From Sporobacter termitidis DSM 10068 (GTDB lineage Bacteria > Bacillota > Clostridia > Oscillospirales > Oscillospiraceae), in assembly GCF_900130065.1 (NCBI RefSeq), contig NZ_FQXV01000001.1:577083-641082 (forward strand): a stretch of 64,000 nt of DNA, given 5' to 3'. How positions within the stretch are numbered: the stretch's first letter is position 1; every line of letters begins with the position of its first letter. The position numbers were made by a program, and so were the translations under genes. This document shows, piece after piece, positions 34,031 through 44,591 of this stretch. A model generated the notes under the pieces. The model saw only the letters and a program-made list of their open reading frames with translations, did no database searches and was not told where the DNA came from.

Positions 34031-35215
34031 TTATGCCTTATCGAGGAGCTGTATCGCCGCGTTAAGCTGCGTATCGCCGGCGCTGTCCAGCTGGCCGTTA
34101 TAGAGCAGGACGTTGTCGCTGTCCGACAGCGCGACGTCCTTGTCCGGCGCGATGCCGCCCTGCTTCGTCAGGCTTACGCGGCGCGGGGTCAGGTATTCGC
34201 CGCTGGAAATGTGCAGGGCGCCGCCGTCCGGCAGCTCCAGCGTGATCTGCGAGCGATTCTTGCCCGTCGTGTGCTGGCCGACGACGGTGGCGTACTGATA
34301 TTCCTGCAGCGCTGCGGCGAAGTATTCCGCCGCCGAGTAGGTATAGCTGTTGACGAGGACCACGGCGGGCAGCTTGACGTTATCCGCGTCCGACCTGGAG
34401 ACGTCCTCTTTGCCGTCTTTCTCGACGGAGACAAAAATATCGCATTCCGGCAGCAGATAGTCGAGTATTTTTTTGAGCTCCGACACCTTTCCTCCGCCGT
34501 CGTTCCGGACGTCGAAGATAAACGATGTCGCGCCCTTACCGACAAGGTCGTCTGCGGCCTTGATAAATTCCTCAGCCGCGCCGCCGTCAAAATTCCTGAT
34601 AGCGATATAGCCGATCGCGCCTTCCAGCAGCTTATAGCTGACGGGGTTTGTGTCGATCAGCGCGTACTCGGCGCTCACCTCCCGCGTTTTGCCGTCCGTC
34701 CCGAGGACGGTGAGGCGCACGGTCTGGCCGATCTGCCGGTCCACAAGGGCGGTGGCGTCGGAAAGCGCCAGCTTGGTGATGTCCTTGCCGTCAATGGCGG
34801 TGATAATATCGCCGGCGACGATCCCGGCCGCCGAAGCCGAGGAACCGGCATAGACGCTGACGACCAGTATCCCGCCGGTGGCGTCGTCCGTTTTCACGCT
34901 GATGCCGAGGCCGGAATACTGATTGTTGGAGGAATTGATATATTTCTGATAATCCTCGGGCGACATGTAATACGACCACTTATCGCCCAGCGCCGTCACC
35001 GTGGCGCTGAGCGCGGCCTCGGTCACGTCGGAGTCCTTATAGTCGCCGATGTAATATTCGCCGATATCCCGCCGGAGGGCGGCATACGTCCGGATATCGC
35101 TCAAAAGGCCGCCGCCGAAGTACAGCCACAGCCCGCCGAGCAGCAAAACGCATGTGAGCGCTGATGCCAGAAGCATCAGCGCCACAGCGGTTTTCAAACC
35201 GATTTGTTTTTTCAT
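34031..35215 (-). CDS. S41-family C-terminal processing peptidase (CtpA-like)
   Basis: A 394-residue exported protease. A TM anchor spans about 10-32. A PDZ domain (about 100-175, GLGISVKT ... AGIVAGDIITAIDG) is followed by the S41 domain. This has GYIAIRNFDGG, FDVRNDGGG, the catalytic Ser in NSYTYSAAEYF and the catalytic Lys in GQHTTGKNRSQ. CtpA enzymes cleave exported proteins near the C-terminus. It directly follows the M23 hydrolase gene (nine-base gap) in the ftsEX group, so control of the wall hydrolase by proteolysis is plausible. Confidence 0.93.
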   Translation of the reverse strand: MKKQIGLKTAVALMLLASALTCVLLLGGLWLYFGGGLLSDIRTYAALRRDIGEYYIGDYKDSDVTEAALSATVTALGDKWSYYMSPEDYQKYINSSNNQYSGLGISVKTDDATGGILVVSVYAGSSASAAGIVAGDIITAIDGKDITKLALSDATALVDRQIGQTVRLTVLGTDGKTREVSAEYALIDTNPVSYKLLEGAIGYIAIRNFDGGAAEEFIKAADDLVGKGATSFIFDVRNDGGGKVSELKKILDYLLPECDIFVSVEKDGKEDVSRSDADNVKLPAVVLVNSYTYSAAEYFAAALQEYQYATVVGQHTTGKNRSQITLELPDGGALHISSGEYLTPRRVSLTKQGGIAPDKDVALSDSDNVLLYNGQLDSAGDTQLNAAIQLLDKA

Positions 35216-35224
35216 AGCTATATC

Positions 35225-36439
35225 CTATGCACTTGCGGATAAAGTATAATTTGTGAAAAATTGAAGCGGATTGATCCGGCTGCCATTCTGGGAGATTTCA
35301 AAATGCAGATGCGGACCGGTGGCGTCACCCGTGGCGCCCACCTTGCCGATGACGGCGCCCTGCTGCACCTTGGCGCCGGACTTGACGAGGATCTGGCTCA
35401 TATGGGCGTACAGCGTCGTATATCCGTTGCCGTGGTCGATGACCACGTAGTTGCCGTAAGACGAGCTGTATTTTGCGATAATGACGGTACCGCTGTCGGA
35501 GGCTTCAATACTCGCTCCGTATTTTGCGCCGATATCGACGCCCGTATGCGTCCTGTACTCATGATAAATCGGATGGACGCGCGTCCCGTAGCGGGACGTG
35601 ACGAGCGTGCTGCTCGGCGTCGGCCAGATAAAGCTGCCGGTACCCTTCACGGCCCCTGGCCCCTGGTTTTGCTTTTTGAGCTCCTCAACCTTCTTATTGA
35701 TATCGCTCTGGACCTTGTCGGCCTCGGCCTTCTGCTTTTCGTAAAGATCCTTCGCCGTATCGATATCCTCAGCAAGCTTGGCCAGGAGCGCCGTAGAAGC
35801 GTCGAGCTGCTTCTCCAGGTCCGCTTCCTTCTGCGTCAGCTCCAGCCTGTCGGCTTCCTGCCCCGCCTTTGCCTCCTCCAGCGCGCTTTTGGCCTGGATC
35901 TTGGCCTCCTTGGCCGCCTGGAGCTGATCGTAAATCTTTATGTCGTACTGCATGATTCCGCGGACGAAGTCGAGGCGCGCCAGGAGGTCGGAATAGCTGT
36001 TGGCCCTGAAGATGACCGATATGTAGGAGATGGTGCCGTTTTCCTCCATCGTGCGCAGGTTGAGCTTGTACTTGGCCCACTGTGCGTCCTCGTTGGCCTG
36101 CGCCTGCTCCAGCTCGCCCTGTTTCTGGGAGATAAGCTGATCGTACTGGGCAATCTGATCGTTGATATTGTCGATCTCGTCCTGCGTCAGCTGGATCTGA
36201 TTATCGAGAACGCCCTTCTGCTCCAGCGCCGACTTCTGCTGGTATTGCAGCGAGTTGATCTCCGACTGGATCTCATTTTTCTTCTTCTCGTACTCTTTCT
36301 GCTGCTGCTTGAGCGCATCGATCTGGCTTTGTGTCACGGCGGCCGCCGTCAGGCTGCCGACGACCACATACAAAACGGACATTGCCATAATGAGTGCCAT
36401 CAGGATCGCGACGATCCGGATTACCCATTTTCTAGTCAT
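35225..36439 (-). CDS. M23-family murein hydrolase with coiled coil (EnvC/PcsB-like)
   Basis: A 404-residue exported peptidoglycan hydrolase or activator. A signal peptide or anchor spans about 8-32. A long coiled coil (about 36-255, Gln/Lys/Glu-rich) resembles the FtsX-interacting region of EnvC and PcsB. The LytM/M23 domain (about 285-395) has HTGVDIGAKYG, a GNYVVIDHGNGYTTLYAHM stretch and GPHLHFEI; the zinc ligands are kept, so it may itself be active. GGAGG lies six bases before the ATG. It starts 12 bases after ftsX. Confidence 0.94.
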   Translation of the reverse strand: MTRKWVIRIVAILMALIMAMSVLYVVVGSLTAAAVTQSQIDALKQQQKEYEKKKNEIQSEINSLQYQQKSALEQKGVLDNQIQLTQDEIDNINDQIAQYDQLISQKQGELEQAQANEDAQWAKYKLNLRTMEENGTISYISVIFRANSYSDLLARLDFVRGIMQYDIKIYDQLQAAKEAKIQAKSALEEAKAGQEADRLELTQKEADLEKQLDASTALLAKLAEDIDTAKDLYEKQKAEADKVQSDINKKVEELKKQNQGPGAVKGTGSFIWPTPSSTLVTSRYGTRVHPIYHEYRTHTGVDIGAKYGASIEASDSGTVIIAKYSSSYGNYVVIDHGNGYTTLYAHMSQILVKSGAKVQQGAVIGKVGATGDATGPHLHFEISQNGSRINPLQFFTNYTLSASA

Positions 36440-36451
36440 AACGCACCTCCG

Positions 36452-37339
36452 TCAGACTCTCAGATAGTTCTTGATTGCCATTGCGCTCCCGGCGACACCA
36501 ACACCGAACCCAAGAGCGATAAAGACAGCGAACATCGGTATCGCCACCGATGAAAACGGAACTGCCGTGATAAAGCTCATCGCGTTGCTTTTGAGAAGCA
36601 TATTTGCAAAAACCGTGTAAAGTATCCACTGGGCAATAAACGCGACCAGCGCGCCGGCGAGCCCCAGGATAAAGCCCTGGAACACAAACGGCCATCGGAT
36701 AAAGCCGTTGGTGGCGCCGACCATCTTCATAATGGCAATCTCCTCGCGCCTGTCAAAGGTGGCGAGCTTGATCGTGTTGGACATGATGAACAGCGAAATG
36801 ACAAGGAGGATGGCCACCAGGACGAACGACACGATCCTGACGATGTTCCGCACCGTCACAAACCCCTGGGCCACGGCGAGGTTGGAGTTGGCCTCCGCGA
36901 TGCCGCTGACGCCCCGAATATCATTCGTCGTCTGCTCCGTCAGCGAGATGTCCTGCATATAGACGTAGAACCTGTGGCGGAAGACGGACGAGTCGATGTT
37001 TTCAAAAAGGGACTTGTCCGTAAAGTTGCCCTCGAACTTCTGCATTGCCTCTTCGCGGGTGGTGAACTGCGCCGACTCCACGTTGGGCAGGGCCTCGATC
37101 TGGCTCTGGAGCGCCCGCGCCTGATCCTCCGACAGGCTGTCGCTGACGTAGGCGATCACAACGTTGTCCTTTTCAAACTGGCCGATGATCGAGCTGACAT
37201 TGAAAGATAAAAGGGAAAAGCTGCCCATGATGATGAGGCACGCGACGATAATGCAGACGGAGGCAAAGGACATGAACCCGTGCGCAAAGATACCGCTGAC
37301 GCCTTCCCTTATGTAGTAACCGGTGTTATACCTCTTCAT
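36452..37339 (-). CDS. ftsX: Cell division protein FtsX
   Basis: A 295-residue four-TM permease-like protein that, with FtsE, transmits ATP hydrolysis to wall hydrolases at the septum. TM1 is near residues 22-45 (FASVCIIVACLIIMGSFSLL). The extracellular loop spans about 50-165 and the remaining TM segments about 170-290. The start at 37339 ([13 protein letters not shown]) fits the family; the longer frame to 37444 lies inside ftsE. It overlaps ftsE by 14 bases. Confidence 0.95.
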   Translation of the reverse strand: MKRYNTGYYIREGVSGIFAHGFMSFASVCIIVACLIIMGSFSLLSFNVSSIIGQFEKDNVVIAYVSDSLSEDQARALQSQIEALPNVESAQFTTREEAMQKFEGNFTDKSLFENIDSSVFRHRFYVYMQDISLTEQTTNDIRGVSGIAEANSNLAVAQGFVTVRNIVRIVSFVLVAILLVISLFIMSNTIKLATFDRREEIAIMKMVGATNGFIRWPFVFQGFILGLAGALVAFIAQWILYTVFANMLLKSNAMSFITAVPFSSVAIPMFAVFIALGFGVGVAGSAMAIKNYLRV

Positions 37340-38015
37340 AACTGTAATACCCGTCCATTCCGTCACTGATGATTCTGCCGTTGTCAATGGCGATGACACG
37401 CTGTGAGAACGCATCGACAAGCGCCTTCTCGTGGGTAACAACAAGGACTGTCGTGCCGAGCTCGTTGATTTTCTGAAGAAGCATAAGTATCTCCAGGCTG
37501 CGCGCGGGATCTAAGTTGCCTGTGGGCTCGTCGGCAACGATGAGGCTGGGGTTGTTGACCAGCGCCCTGGCGATGGCAACGCGCTGCTGCTCGCCGCCCG
37601 AGAGCTCGAAGGGCCGCATCTTCGCCTTCTGGTCAAGGCCCACAAGATTTAAAACATAGGGGACGCGCTTGCGTATCTCCCTGGGGGAGGCGCCGACAGC
37701 GTGCATGGCGAAGGCCACGTTTTCATAAACCGTCTTTTTCTGGATCAGCCGGAAGTCCTGGAAGATGACCCCGAGCGACCGCCGGAGAAACGGCATTTTG
37801 GACATTTTGATATTGACCAGATTAAAACCGTTGACGACCACCGTCCCATCCGTCGGCGCGATTTCGCCGGTGATGAGCTTCATGATCGTCGATTTTCCCG
37901 AGCCGGAGGGGCCTACCAAAAACGCAAATTCCCCGGGTTCGAGCTTGATATTAACGCCTTTGAGTGCTTTTGTACCATTTTCGTACGCTTTGAAAACATC
38001 GATGAGTTGAACCAT
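37326..38015 (-). CDS. ftsE: Cell division ATP-binding protein FtsE
   Basis: A 229-residue ABC ATPase, partner of FtsX. Walker [10 protein letters not shown] (about 35), Q-loop VIFQDFRLI, signature [15 protein letters not shown], Walker [14 protein letters not shown] and H-loop VVTHE are all present. GAGGT lies seven bases before the ATG. It starts the ftsE-ftsX-M23-S41 group, about 80 bases after the CdaR-type regulator. Confidence 0.97.
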   Translation of the reverse strand: MVQLIDVFKAYENGTKALKGVNIKLEPGEFAFLVGPSGSGKSTIMKLITGEIAPTDGTVVVNGFNLVNIKMSKMPFLRRSLGVIFQDFRLIQKKTVYENVAFAMHAVGASPREIRKRVPYVLNLVGLDQKAKMRPFELSGGEQQRVAIARALVNNPSLIVADEPTGNLDPARSLEILMLLQKINELGTTVLVVTHEKALVDAFSQRVIAIDNGRIISDGMDGYYSYEEV

Positions 38016-38040
38016 TTAATATACCTCGTAAATCCGCAAT

Positions 38041-38068
38041 CCGGGCAAAAGACATGGCTGTCTCTTGC
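38041..38068. other. Hairpin between the CdaR-type gene and ftsE
   Basis: GGGCAA and TTGCCC outer arms with AGAC/GTCT inside form a stem without a T run. It could stabilise or weakly terminate the regulator transcript before ftsE. Confidence 0.35.
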
Positions 38069-38094
38069 CCGTAGCGCCCGTAGTCGTTATCTGA

Positions 38095-39186
38095 TTAAAA
38101 CTTCGATTCCTGTGAATTGAGATACTTTTTGACCATAAGAGCGACCTTGAAAACGATGGCATGGTCAAATTCCCTGAGGTCGAGCCCTGTGAGCTTTTTG
38201 ATCTTTTCCAGCCTGTAAACGAGCGTATTCCTGTGGACGAACAGCTTCCGGGACGTCTCGGAAACATTCAGGTTGTTTTCAAAAAACTTGTTGATCGTGT
38301 AAAGCGTCTCCTGATCCAGCGACTCGATCGGGTTCTTCTTGAACACCTCGGACAAGAACATCTCGCACAGCGTCGTCGGCAGCTGATAGATCAGCCGGCC
38401 GATGCCGAGATTTTCGTAGTTGATGATCGTTTTCTCCGTGTCGAATACCTTGCCCACGTCGATGGCGACCTGCGCTTCTTTATAACGGTCGGCCAGCTCC
38501 CGGAGATGCTTGGCCGGCGTGCCGATGCCGATGACCGTCTTCAGGCCCAGCTCCTCGCCGAGCTTGTGCTCGATGGTGGCCGCCAGCTTGAGGACGTATT
38601 TCGAATCGGCTGCGGACGTGACTTCCTTGATGAGGGCGATGTCCGTCTCGCTGACGGAGATAACAAAGTCATGCTGCTTGTCCGGGAAGAGATTTTGCAG
38701 GAGCTCAATGGCCGCCACCTCCGCCCTGCCGATCTGGCGGACGACGAGGACGACGCGCGGAATATCGGTTACAAAGTGGAGTTCCTTGGCGCGGACATAA
38801 ATGTCGCCCGGCAGGATGTTGTCGGAAATGATGTTTTTGACGAAGGCGCATTTATCATGATTTTCCTCATAATAAATCTTCGCTTCGGAGATTGCGATAT
38901 ACGCCATGACACAGATGGTTTTGGCAAAGTCATCTTCTCCGTCCACAAAAACGGCGTAATCAAACTGAGTGCCGACGCTGCCCAGCATTTTAAACGTCCT
39001 GCCGAAGTTTTTGACGACTTTGTCTCCTGTTTCCTCAGCGGCGGCCGGAAAAACACCGATGTTTGACCCCACAAGGGCCAGCTCGCTGCTGGCGACCACG
39101 GTCCCATCTGAATCTATGACGCCGATCAGGCGCTTTGTCGCTTCTTTCATTTGGACAATAACACTCTGAAAGATTCTGCTGGACAT
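38095..39186 (-). CDS. CdaR/PucR-family transcriptional regulator
   Basis: A 363-residue regulator. Residues 1-130 resemble the sugar-diacid recognition domain of CdaR (KRLIGVIDSDGTVVASSE). A central GGDEF-like fold region follows (about 140-285). The C-terminal PucR-type helix-turn-helix spans about 300-355 (NLNVSETSRKLFVHRNTLVYRLEKI, shown here in part). Such proteins activate carbohydrate or diacid genes. The inducer is unknown. No diacid pathway genes are adjacent; the next gene is ftsE. GGGGAGG lies eight bases before the ATG. Confidence 0.88.
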   Translation of the reverse strand: MSSRIFQSVIVQMKEATKRLIGVIDSDGTVVASSELALVGSNIGVFPAAAEETGDKVVKNFGRTFKMLGSVGTQFDYAVFVDGEDDFAKTICVMAYIAISEAKIYYEENHDKCAFVKNIISDNILPGDIYVRAKELHFVTDIPRVVLVVRQIGRAEVAAIELLQNLFPDKQHDFVISVSETDIALIKEVTSAADSKYVLKLAATIEHKLGEELGLKTVIGIGTPAKHLRELADRYKEAQVAIDVGKVFDTEKTIINYENLGIGRLIYQLPTTLCEMFLSEVFKKNPIESLDQETLYTINKFFENNLNVSETSRKLFVHRNTLVYRLEKIKKLTGLDLREFDHAIVFKVALMVKKYLNSQESKF

Positions 39187-39264
39187 GACATTGTCCTCCC
39201 CATAATTCTTCGTTTACCGTATATTGAGAGCTTTCGTGATTTTGACGATACCTGCAATAGTAAC

Positions 39265-39293
39265 ATAATATACTGTTATCCAACATTTTTCAA
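39265..39293 (-). promoter_or_regulatory. SigA promoter for the CdaR-type gene
   Basis: On the minus strand TTGAAA (39288-39293), 17 bases, TATTAT (39265-39270), in AT-rich DNA about 80 bases before the start. The rest of 39187-39433 is AT-rich with no gene. Confidence 0.65.
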
Positions 39294-39433
39294 TAGAAAA
39301 ATCAACGCAATTTGTTAATATTTTTAATTTTTTGTTATCGAAGCACATCCATTATGCCAAATGTACACAAACAGCGTCGTCTTATTATATACCGTCACCA
39401 TAAAAATTAACGAATTTTCGAGCGGTTGAAATT

Positions 39434-40156
39434 TCAGGCCTCCCTGAAAACCGACGCGATCTCGTCGGCCGTCATTTCCCGGTACGCGCCCGGAGCCAGG
39501 CCGCCGTCCAGCGTCAGGCCGCCCACGGCGGTGCGCTTGAGATAGGTGACCGGTTTTCCCCGCGAGGCCAGCATACGCTTGACCTGATGGTACTTCCCCT
39601 CCCGGATTCTGACGGCGGCGCTGCTCTTCTCCCCTGAGGAAATGATCTCCAGGGCGGCCGGCAGGCATTTGAGCCCATCCTTCAGGACGATGCCGCCTGA
39701 AAACGCCCGGACGTCGTCGCCGGTAAGGCGGCCATCCGTTTCGACGTAATATGTTTTATAAATGTTTTTCGAGGGCGTGATGATCCGATGGGCGAAGTCG
39801 CCGTCGTCCGTCAGGATGAGAAACCCTTCCGCGTCCTTGTCCAGCCGTCCGGCCGGGAACAGGCGAAGTCGCCTGTCACTGTCAGACAAAAGCTCCAGCA
39901 CCGTTTTTTCTTCCCGGTCCTCGGTTGCCGAGACGCAGCCGGCGGGCTTGTTCATCATAAAATAGTGATACCGCTTATAGCTGAGGTGCCTGCCGCCGAC
40001 GGCAATGTCGGACGCCGCGGGATCGTATTTCTCCGCGCCCGACAGGGCGGGGGCGCCGTCCACGGTGACAAAGCCGCTTTTGATGAGCTGCGCCGCTTCC
40101 CGCCGGGAAGCGATTCCCGCGTCGGCGATGATTTTGTCCAGGCGCAATTTTTCCAT
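39434..40156 (-). CDS. RsuA/RluB-family pseudouridine synthase
   Basis: A 240-residue rRNA pseudouridine synthase. An N-terminal S4 RNA-binding domain (about 1-60, MEKLRLDKIIADAGIASRR) is followed by the catalytic domain with GRLDKDAEGFLILTDDGDF, containing the catalytic Asp, and KYHQVKRMLA near residue 185. It probably modifies 16S or 23S rRNA; the family does not fix the site. GGAGG lies five bases before the ATG. It is divergent from the DUF4830 gene. Confidence 0.94.
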   Translation of the reverse strand: MEKLRLDKIIADAGIASRREAAQLIKSGFVTVDGAPALSGAEKYDPAASDIAVGGRHLSYKRYHYFMMNKPAGCVSATEDREEKTVLELLSDSDRRLRLFPAGRLDKDAEGFLILTDDGDFAHRIITPSKNIYKTYYVETDGRLTGDDVRAFSGGIVLKDGLKCLPAALEIISSGEKSSAAVRIREGKYHQVKRMLASRGKPVTYLKRTAVGGLTLDGGLAPGAYREMTADEIASVFREA

Positions 40157-40237
40157 AATAACCTCCAGCACGCAAGCATGTCATATATCGGGACAACGGC
40201 GAATAAGCTGTATCAACATTGTAACGGGGTGAATGGC

Positions 40238-41062
40238 ATGTTTATTTTCACTGCTAAATTCAACAAAAAGAAAGCCGTACTCGCAGTACTCATCCTCGCG
40301 GCCGTGCTGATCGCCGTCATTTTGATTGCGGGCAGCATCAGCAGATCATCAAATGCGAAAAATGCGAAAGAAACGGCGGCTCTTTCCGCGGTCGTCAAAA
40401 ACAACGATCAGCGCGTCAAATACTTGAATTCACTGGGCTGGGAGGTGGATAAGAACCCGCTCGAGGAGCAGCAGGTCGTCATCCCGAGAGAATTTTCGGA
40501 TGTCTACACGAAATACAACGAGATTCAGACGCAGCAGGGATTCGATCTTTCCAAGTATGGGGGCATCGAGGCAAAGCGATACACCTACAAGGTGCTCAAC
40601 TACCCCGAGACCACGGGAAACGTTGTGGCGGATATCATCGTCTACAGGAATGAGGTCATCGCCGGCGACGTCCAGTCCAACGCGCTGGACGGCTTTATGG
40701 TAGGCCTCAGGTATCCCAAGGGCTTGCCGTCGTCGCCGGCGCCCAGCGCGGCCCTGCCGACCGCCGGAAACCAGGGCGCCGTGCCCAGCGCACAGCCCAA
40801 TGCCGGAAACCAGGGGACCGCACCTACAGCGCAGCCCAACGCCGGAAACCAGGGGACCGCACCTACAGCGCAGCCCAACACCGGAAACCAGGGGACTGCG
40901 CCCACCGCGCAGCCTAACGCCGGAAACCAGGGCGCCGCGCCTACAGTGCAGCCCAACGCCGGCAATCAGGGCACAAACCCGAACAACGCCGCAAACCCGA
41001 ATAACGCGAACACGAGCGCGCTGACGTCGGACGCGTCGGCCCTGGAGGAACTGGAACCTTAA
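40238..41062 (+). CDS. DUF4830-domain membrane-anchored protein with tandem C-terminal repeats
   Basis: A 274-residue protein. A TM anchor or signal (about 8-33) is followed by a compact domain (about 55-165) of the DUF4830 type: RVKYLNSLGWEV, QQVVIPREFSDVY, QGFDLSKYGG, YTYKVLNYPE and LDGFMVGL. The tail (about 170-260) holds about six 13-residue repeats of the form NAGNQGTAPTAQP, then an Asn/Ala-rich end. GGGGTGA lies six bases before the ATG at 40238; the longer frame upstream crosses the rsuA-type gene. The function is unknown; a sporulation or envelope role is possible but not shown. Confidence 0.85.
   Translation: MFIFTAKFNKKKAVLAVLILAAVLIAVILIAGSISRSSNAKNAKETAALSAVVKNNDQRVKYLNSLGWEVDKNPLEEQQVVIPREFSDVYTKYNEIQTQQGFDLSKYGGIEAKRYTYKVLNYPETTGNVVADIIVYRNEVIAGDVQSNALDGFMVGLRYPKGLPSSPAPSAALPTAGNQGAVPSAQPNAGNQGTAPTAQPNAGNQGTAPTAQPNTGNQGTAPTAQPNAGNQGAAPTVQPNAGNQGTNPNNAANPNNANTSALTSDASALEELEP
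40757..40990 (+). repeat. 39-bp tandem repeat inside the DUF4830 gene
   Basis: About six in-frame units each encode a 13-residue Pro/Asn/Gln/Gly-rich motif. The units differ at few positions (T/V, A/T, N/T), so the array expanded recently or is being homogenised. Confidence 0.85.
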
Positions 41063-41108
41063 GCGGTGTGATGCGCCGGCACGAAATTGACAGCATGACA
41101 ACACTGCC

Positions 41109-41146
41109 AAAAGGGCATTGCCATTAAAGGCAATGCCCTTTTTTTA
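41109..41146. terminator. Bidirectional terminator, DUF4830 gene and tuf
   Basis: AAAGGGCATTGCC and GGCAATGCCCTTT form a 13-bp stem with a short loop, followed by a T7 run on the plus strand and TTTT on the minus strand. It sits between the convergent DUF4830 and tuf genes. Confidence 0.9.
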
Positions 41147-41159
41147 TGCGGAGATCGGA

Positions 41160-42362
41160 TTACGCGTTGACGCCGGTGACGACGCCGGAACCGACCGTGC
41201 GGCCGCCCTCACGGATAGCGAAGCGGAGACCCTCTTCAATAGCGATGGGGGTGATGAGCTCGACATCTATGGTGACGTGGTCGCCGGGCATGCACATCTC
41301 GACGCCTTCCGGCAGGGTGATAACGCCGGTAACGTCCGTGGTGCGGAAATAGAACTGCGGTCTGTAGTTGTTGAAGAACGGCGTGTGGCGTCCGCCCTCA
41401 TCCTTGGAAAGGACGTAAACCTGGCCCTTGAATTTTGTGTGGGGCTTGATGCTGCCGGGCTTGGCCAGAACCTGGCCGCGCTCGATGTCGGTCTTCGCAA
41501 TGCCGCGGAGCAGTGTGCCGATGTTATCGCCGGCTTCGGCGTAGTCAAGCAGCTTGCGGAACATTTCAATGCCGGTGACGACGGTCTCCTTGGGCTCGTC
41601 CATCAGGCCGACGATCTGAACCTTGTCGTTCATGTTGACCTTACCGCGCTCGACACGGCCGGTGGCGACGGTGCCGCGGCCGGTGATGGTGAAGACGTCC
41701 TCAACGGGCATCAGGAACGGCAGCTCGGACTTGCGCTCCGGCGTCGGGATATAGCTGTCAACGGCGTCCATGAGCTCTTTGATGCAGGCGTACTCGGGGG
41801 CGTTCGTGTCGGTGGACGTGGACGCCAGAGCGTTCAGGGCGCTGCCCTTGATGATCGGGATGTCGTCGCCGGGATACTCGTACTTGGAGAGCAGCTCGCG
41901 GACTTCCATCTCGACCAGCTCGAGGAGCTCGGGGTCGTCGACCTGGTCAACCTTATTGAGGAAGACGACGATCGCCGGCACGTTAACCTGGTGCGCCAGC
42001 AGGATGTGCTCACGGGTCTGAGCCATCGGGCCGTCGGAGGCGGCGATAACGAGGATCGCGCCGTCCATCTGCGCAGCGCCGGTGATCATGTTCTTGATAT
42101 AGTCGGCGTGGCCCGGGCAATCGACGTGGGCGTAGTGACGCTTCTCCGTCTCATACTCGACGTGGGCCGTGTTGATCGTGATGCCGCGCTCCCTCTCTTC
42201 AGGAGCCTTATCTATCTGGTCATAAGCCTCAAACTTCGCCTTGCCAGAGAATGACAGATACTTCGTGATAGCGGCTGTGAGCGTCGTTTTGCCATGGTCG
42301 ACGTGACCAATCGTGCCGACATTGACGTGCGGCTTTGTTCTTTCAAACTTTTGCTTAGCCAT
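41160..42362 (-). CDS. tuf: Elongation factor Tu
   Basis: A 400-residue GTPase that brings aminoacyl-tRNA to the ribosome. GTP motifs: [22 protein letters not shown] and NKVDQVDD. Domains 2 and 3 are complete, ending in the VGSGVVTGV stretch. RBS AAGGAGG lies upstream of the ATG. Last gene of the rpsL-rpsG-fusA-tuf group, followed by a strong terminator. Confidence 0.99.
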   Translation of the reverse strand: MAKQKFERTKPHVNVGTIGHVDHGKTTLTAAITKYLSFSGKAKFEAYDQIDKAPEERERGITINTAHVEYETEKRHYAHVDCPGHADYIKNMITGAAQMDGAILVIAASDGPMAQTREHILLAHQVNVPAIVVFLNKVDQVDDPELLELVEMEVRELLSKYEYPGDDIPIIKGSALNALASTSTDTNAPEYACIKELMDAVDSYIPTPERKSELPFLMPVEDVFTITGRGTVATGRVERGKVNMNDKVQIVGLMDEPKETVVTGIEMFRKLLDYAEAGDNIGTLLRGIAKTDIERGQVLAKPGSIKPHTKFKGQVYVLSKDEGGRHTPFFNNYRPQFYFRTTDVTGVITLPEGVEMCMPGDHVTIDVELITPIAIEEGLRFAIREGGRTVGSGVVTGVNA

Positions 42363-42456
42363 GGTGGGTTGGTTCCTCCTTACAGTATTTAAATTTAAAA
42401 ATAAACGTTTCCTTGTAATGCGGTATTTTACAATATTTTGCGGAAATTATCAATCT

Positions 42457-44538
42457 TTATTTTTCGGCCTTCCTGACGGAAATGAGCTCCTGCTGCAGCG
42501 ATTTGGGCAGCTCCACATAGTGGCTGGGCTCCATGGCGTACGTGCCGCGCCCCTGGGTGCGGGAACGCAGGTCCGTGGAGTAGCCGAACATGGTGGACAG
42601 CGGCACAAACGAGTTGACCACGGCCGCGCCGCTCCTCGTCTCCATGCCGGTGATCTGTCCGCGGCGGGAGTTGAGGTCGCCGATGACGTCGCCCATGTAG
42701 TCCTCCGGGACTGTGACAACGACCTTCATGATGGGCTCCAGCAAAATCGGATCGGCTTTTTGCATCGCTTCCTTGAACGCCATGCTGCCGGCAATCTTGA
42801 AGGCCATCTCCGAGGAGTCGACCTCGTGATAGGAGCCGTCGTACAGCGTGACCTTCACGTCAACGACCTGGTAACCGGCTAGGATGCCTGCCTGCATCGC
42901 GCCCTGGATACCCTGATCGACAGCGGGGATATATTCCTTCGGGATCGCGCCGCCGACGATCTTGTTGATGAACTCGTAGCCCTTGCCGGACTCGTTGGGC
43001 TCAACGATGATCTTGACGTGGCCGTACTGACCCTTACCGCCCGACTGCCGGGCGTACTTGTGGTCGACGTCGGCGGTGCCGCGAATCGTCTCCTTGTAGG
43101 AAACCTGCGGTTTGCCCACGTTGGCCTCGACCTTAAACTCGCGCAGGAGCCTGTCGACGATGATCTCCAGATGAAGCTCGCCCATGCCGGCGATGATCGT
43201 CTGGCCTGTCTCCTCGTCCGTATACGTCTTGAAGGTCGGGTCCTCTTCGGCGAGCTTGCTGAGGGCGATGCCCATTTTCTCCTGGCCGGCCTTTGTTTTG
43301 GGTTCTATGGCCACGCGGATGACGGGCTCCGGGAACTCCATGGATTCCAGGATGATCGGCGCCTTTTCGCTGCACAGCGTATCACCCGTCGTCGTGTTCT
43401 TGAGGCCGACGGCGGCGGCGATGTCGCCGGAGTACACCATGTTGATGTCCTCACGGTGATTGGCGTGCATCTGAAGGATGCGGCCGAGTCTCTCCCTGTT
43501 GCCCTTTGTGGAGTTCAGGACGGTGGCGCCCGCCTCCGCCGTTCCGGAATAAACCCGGAAGAACGACAGGCGGCCCACATACGGGTCCGTCATGATCTTG
43601 AAGGCGAGGGCGCTAAACGGCGCCTCGTCGCTGGCGGGACGGGAATCGACCTCGTCCGTGCCGGGAACGACGCCCTGGATGTCCGGGATGTCGAGCGGCG
43701 ACGGCATATAGTCAACGATCGCGTCCAGCAGCTTCTGGACGCCCTTGTTCCTGTACGACGTACCGCAGACGACCGGGATCATCTGCACGGCGACGGTGGC
43801 CTTGCGGATGGCCGCCTTGACGGCTTCGACACTGATCTCCTGGCCTTCAAGGTAGCGCTCCATGATATCCTCGTCGAAATCCGACACGGCCTCCAAGAGC
43901 TTTATATGATATTCATTTGCCAATTCCAGCATATTGTCCGGAATCGGCTCGACACGCATGTCTTTGCCAAGTTCGTCGTAATAGATGTCCGCCTTCATCT
44001 CAACGAGATCGATGATCCCCCTGAAATCAGACTCCGCGCCGATCGGCAGCTGAATAGGCACCGCGTTGGCCTTGAGCCTGTCCTCGACCATCTTGAGCAC
44101 GTTAAAGAAATCCGCGCCCATGATGTCCATTTTGTTGACGTAAATCATCCTCGGAACATGGTATTTATCGGCTTGACGCCAAACCGTTTCCGACTGCGGC
44201 TCAACGCCGCCCTTTGCGCACATGACCGTCACCGACCCATCGAGCACGCGCAGCGAACGCTCCACCTCAACGGTGAAGTCAACGTGGCCCGGGGTATCAA
44301 TGATATTGATGCGGTGGTCGTTCCAGAAACACGTTGTTGCGGCGGAGGTAATGGTGATACCCCGCTCCTGCTCCTGTTCCATCCAGTCCATTGTCGCGGA
44401 ACCCTCGTGAACTTCACCTATTTTATAGGTCCGTCCTGTATAGAACAGAATACGTTCGGTCGTTGTGGTCTTTCCCGCATCAATATGAGCCATTATGCCA
44501 ATATTGCGTGTTTTTCCCAGCGGATATTGTCTCGGCAT
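42457..44538 (-). CDS. fusA: Elongation factor G
   Basis: A 693-residue translocase GTPase. G1 is [15 protein letters not shown], the effector loop includes [14 protein letters not shown]3 is DTPGHVDFT and G4 NKMDIMG. Domains II-V are complete; domain IV includes [22 protein letters not shown] lies eight bases before the ATG at 44538, so a GTG at 44547 is less likely. It lies between rpsG and tuf. Confidence 0.99.
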   Translation of the reverse strand: MPRQYPLGKTRNIGIMAHIDAGKTTTTERILFYTGRTYKIGEVHEGSATMDWMEQEQERGITITSAATTCFWNDHRINIIDTPGHVDFTVEVERSLRVLDGSVTVMCAKGGVEPQSETVWRQADKYHVPRMIYVNKMDIMGADFFNVLKMVEDRLKANAVPIQLPIGAESDFRGIIDLVEMKADIYYDELGKDMRVEPIPDNMLELANEYHIKLLEAVSDFDEDIMERYLEGQEISVEAVKAAIRKATVAVQMIPVVCGTSYRNKGVQKLLDAIVDYMPSPLDIPDIQGVVPGTDEVDSRPASDEAPFSALAFKIMTDPYVGRLSFFRVYSGTAEAGATVLNSTKGNRERLGRILQMHANHREDINMVYSGDIAAAVGLKNTTTGDTLCSEKAPIILESMEFPEPVIRVAIEPKTKAGQEKMGIALSKLAEEDPTFKTYTDEETGQTIIAGMGELHLEIIVDRLLREFKVEANVGKPQVSYKETIRGTADVDHKYARQSGGKGQYGHVKIIVEPNESGKGYEFINKIVGGAIPKEYIPAVDQGIQGAMQAGILAGYQVVDVKVTLYDGSYHEVDSSEMAFKIAGSMAFKEAMQKADPILLEPIMKVVVTVPEDYMGDVIGDLNSRRGQITGMETRSGAAVVNSFVPLSTMFGYSTDLRSRTQGRGTYAMEPSHYVELPKSLQQELISVRKAEK

Positions 44539-44591
44539 ATTACTCACTCCTTATCGTTTCCTGTAGTCTCTGGCGAAAAAGACCATTGCGA

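Noticed and set aside
40757-40990. CRISPR or minisatellite outside genes
   Set aside because: Repeats are 39 bp, in frame and inside a well-supported coding sequence with an RBS.
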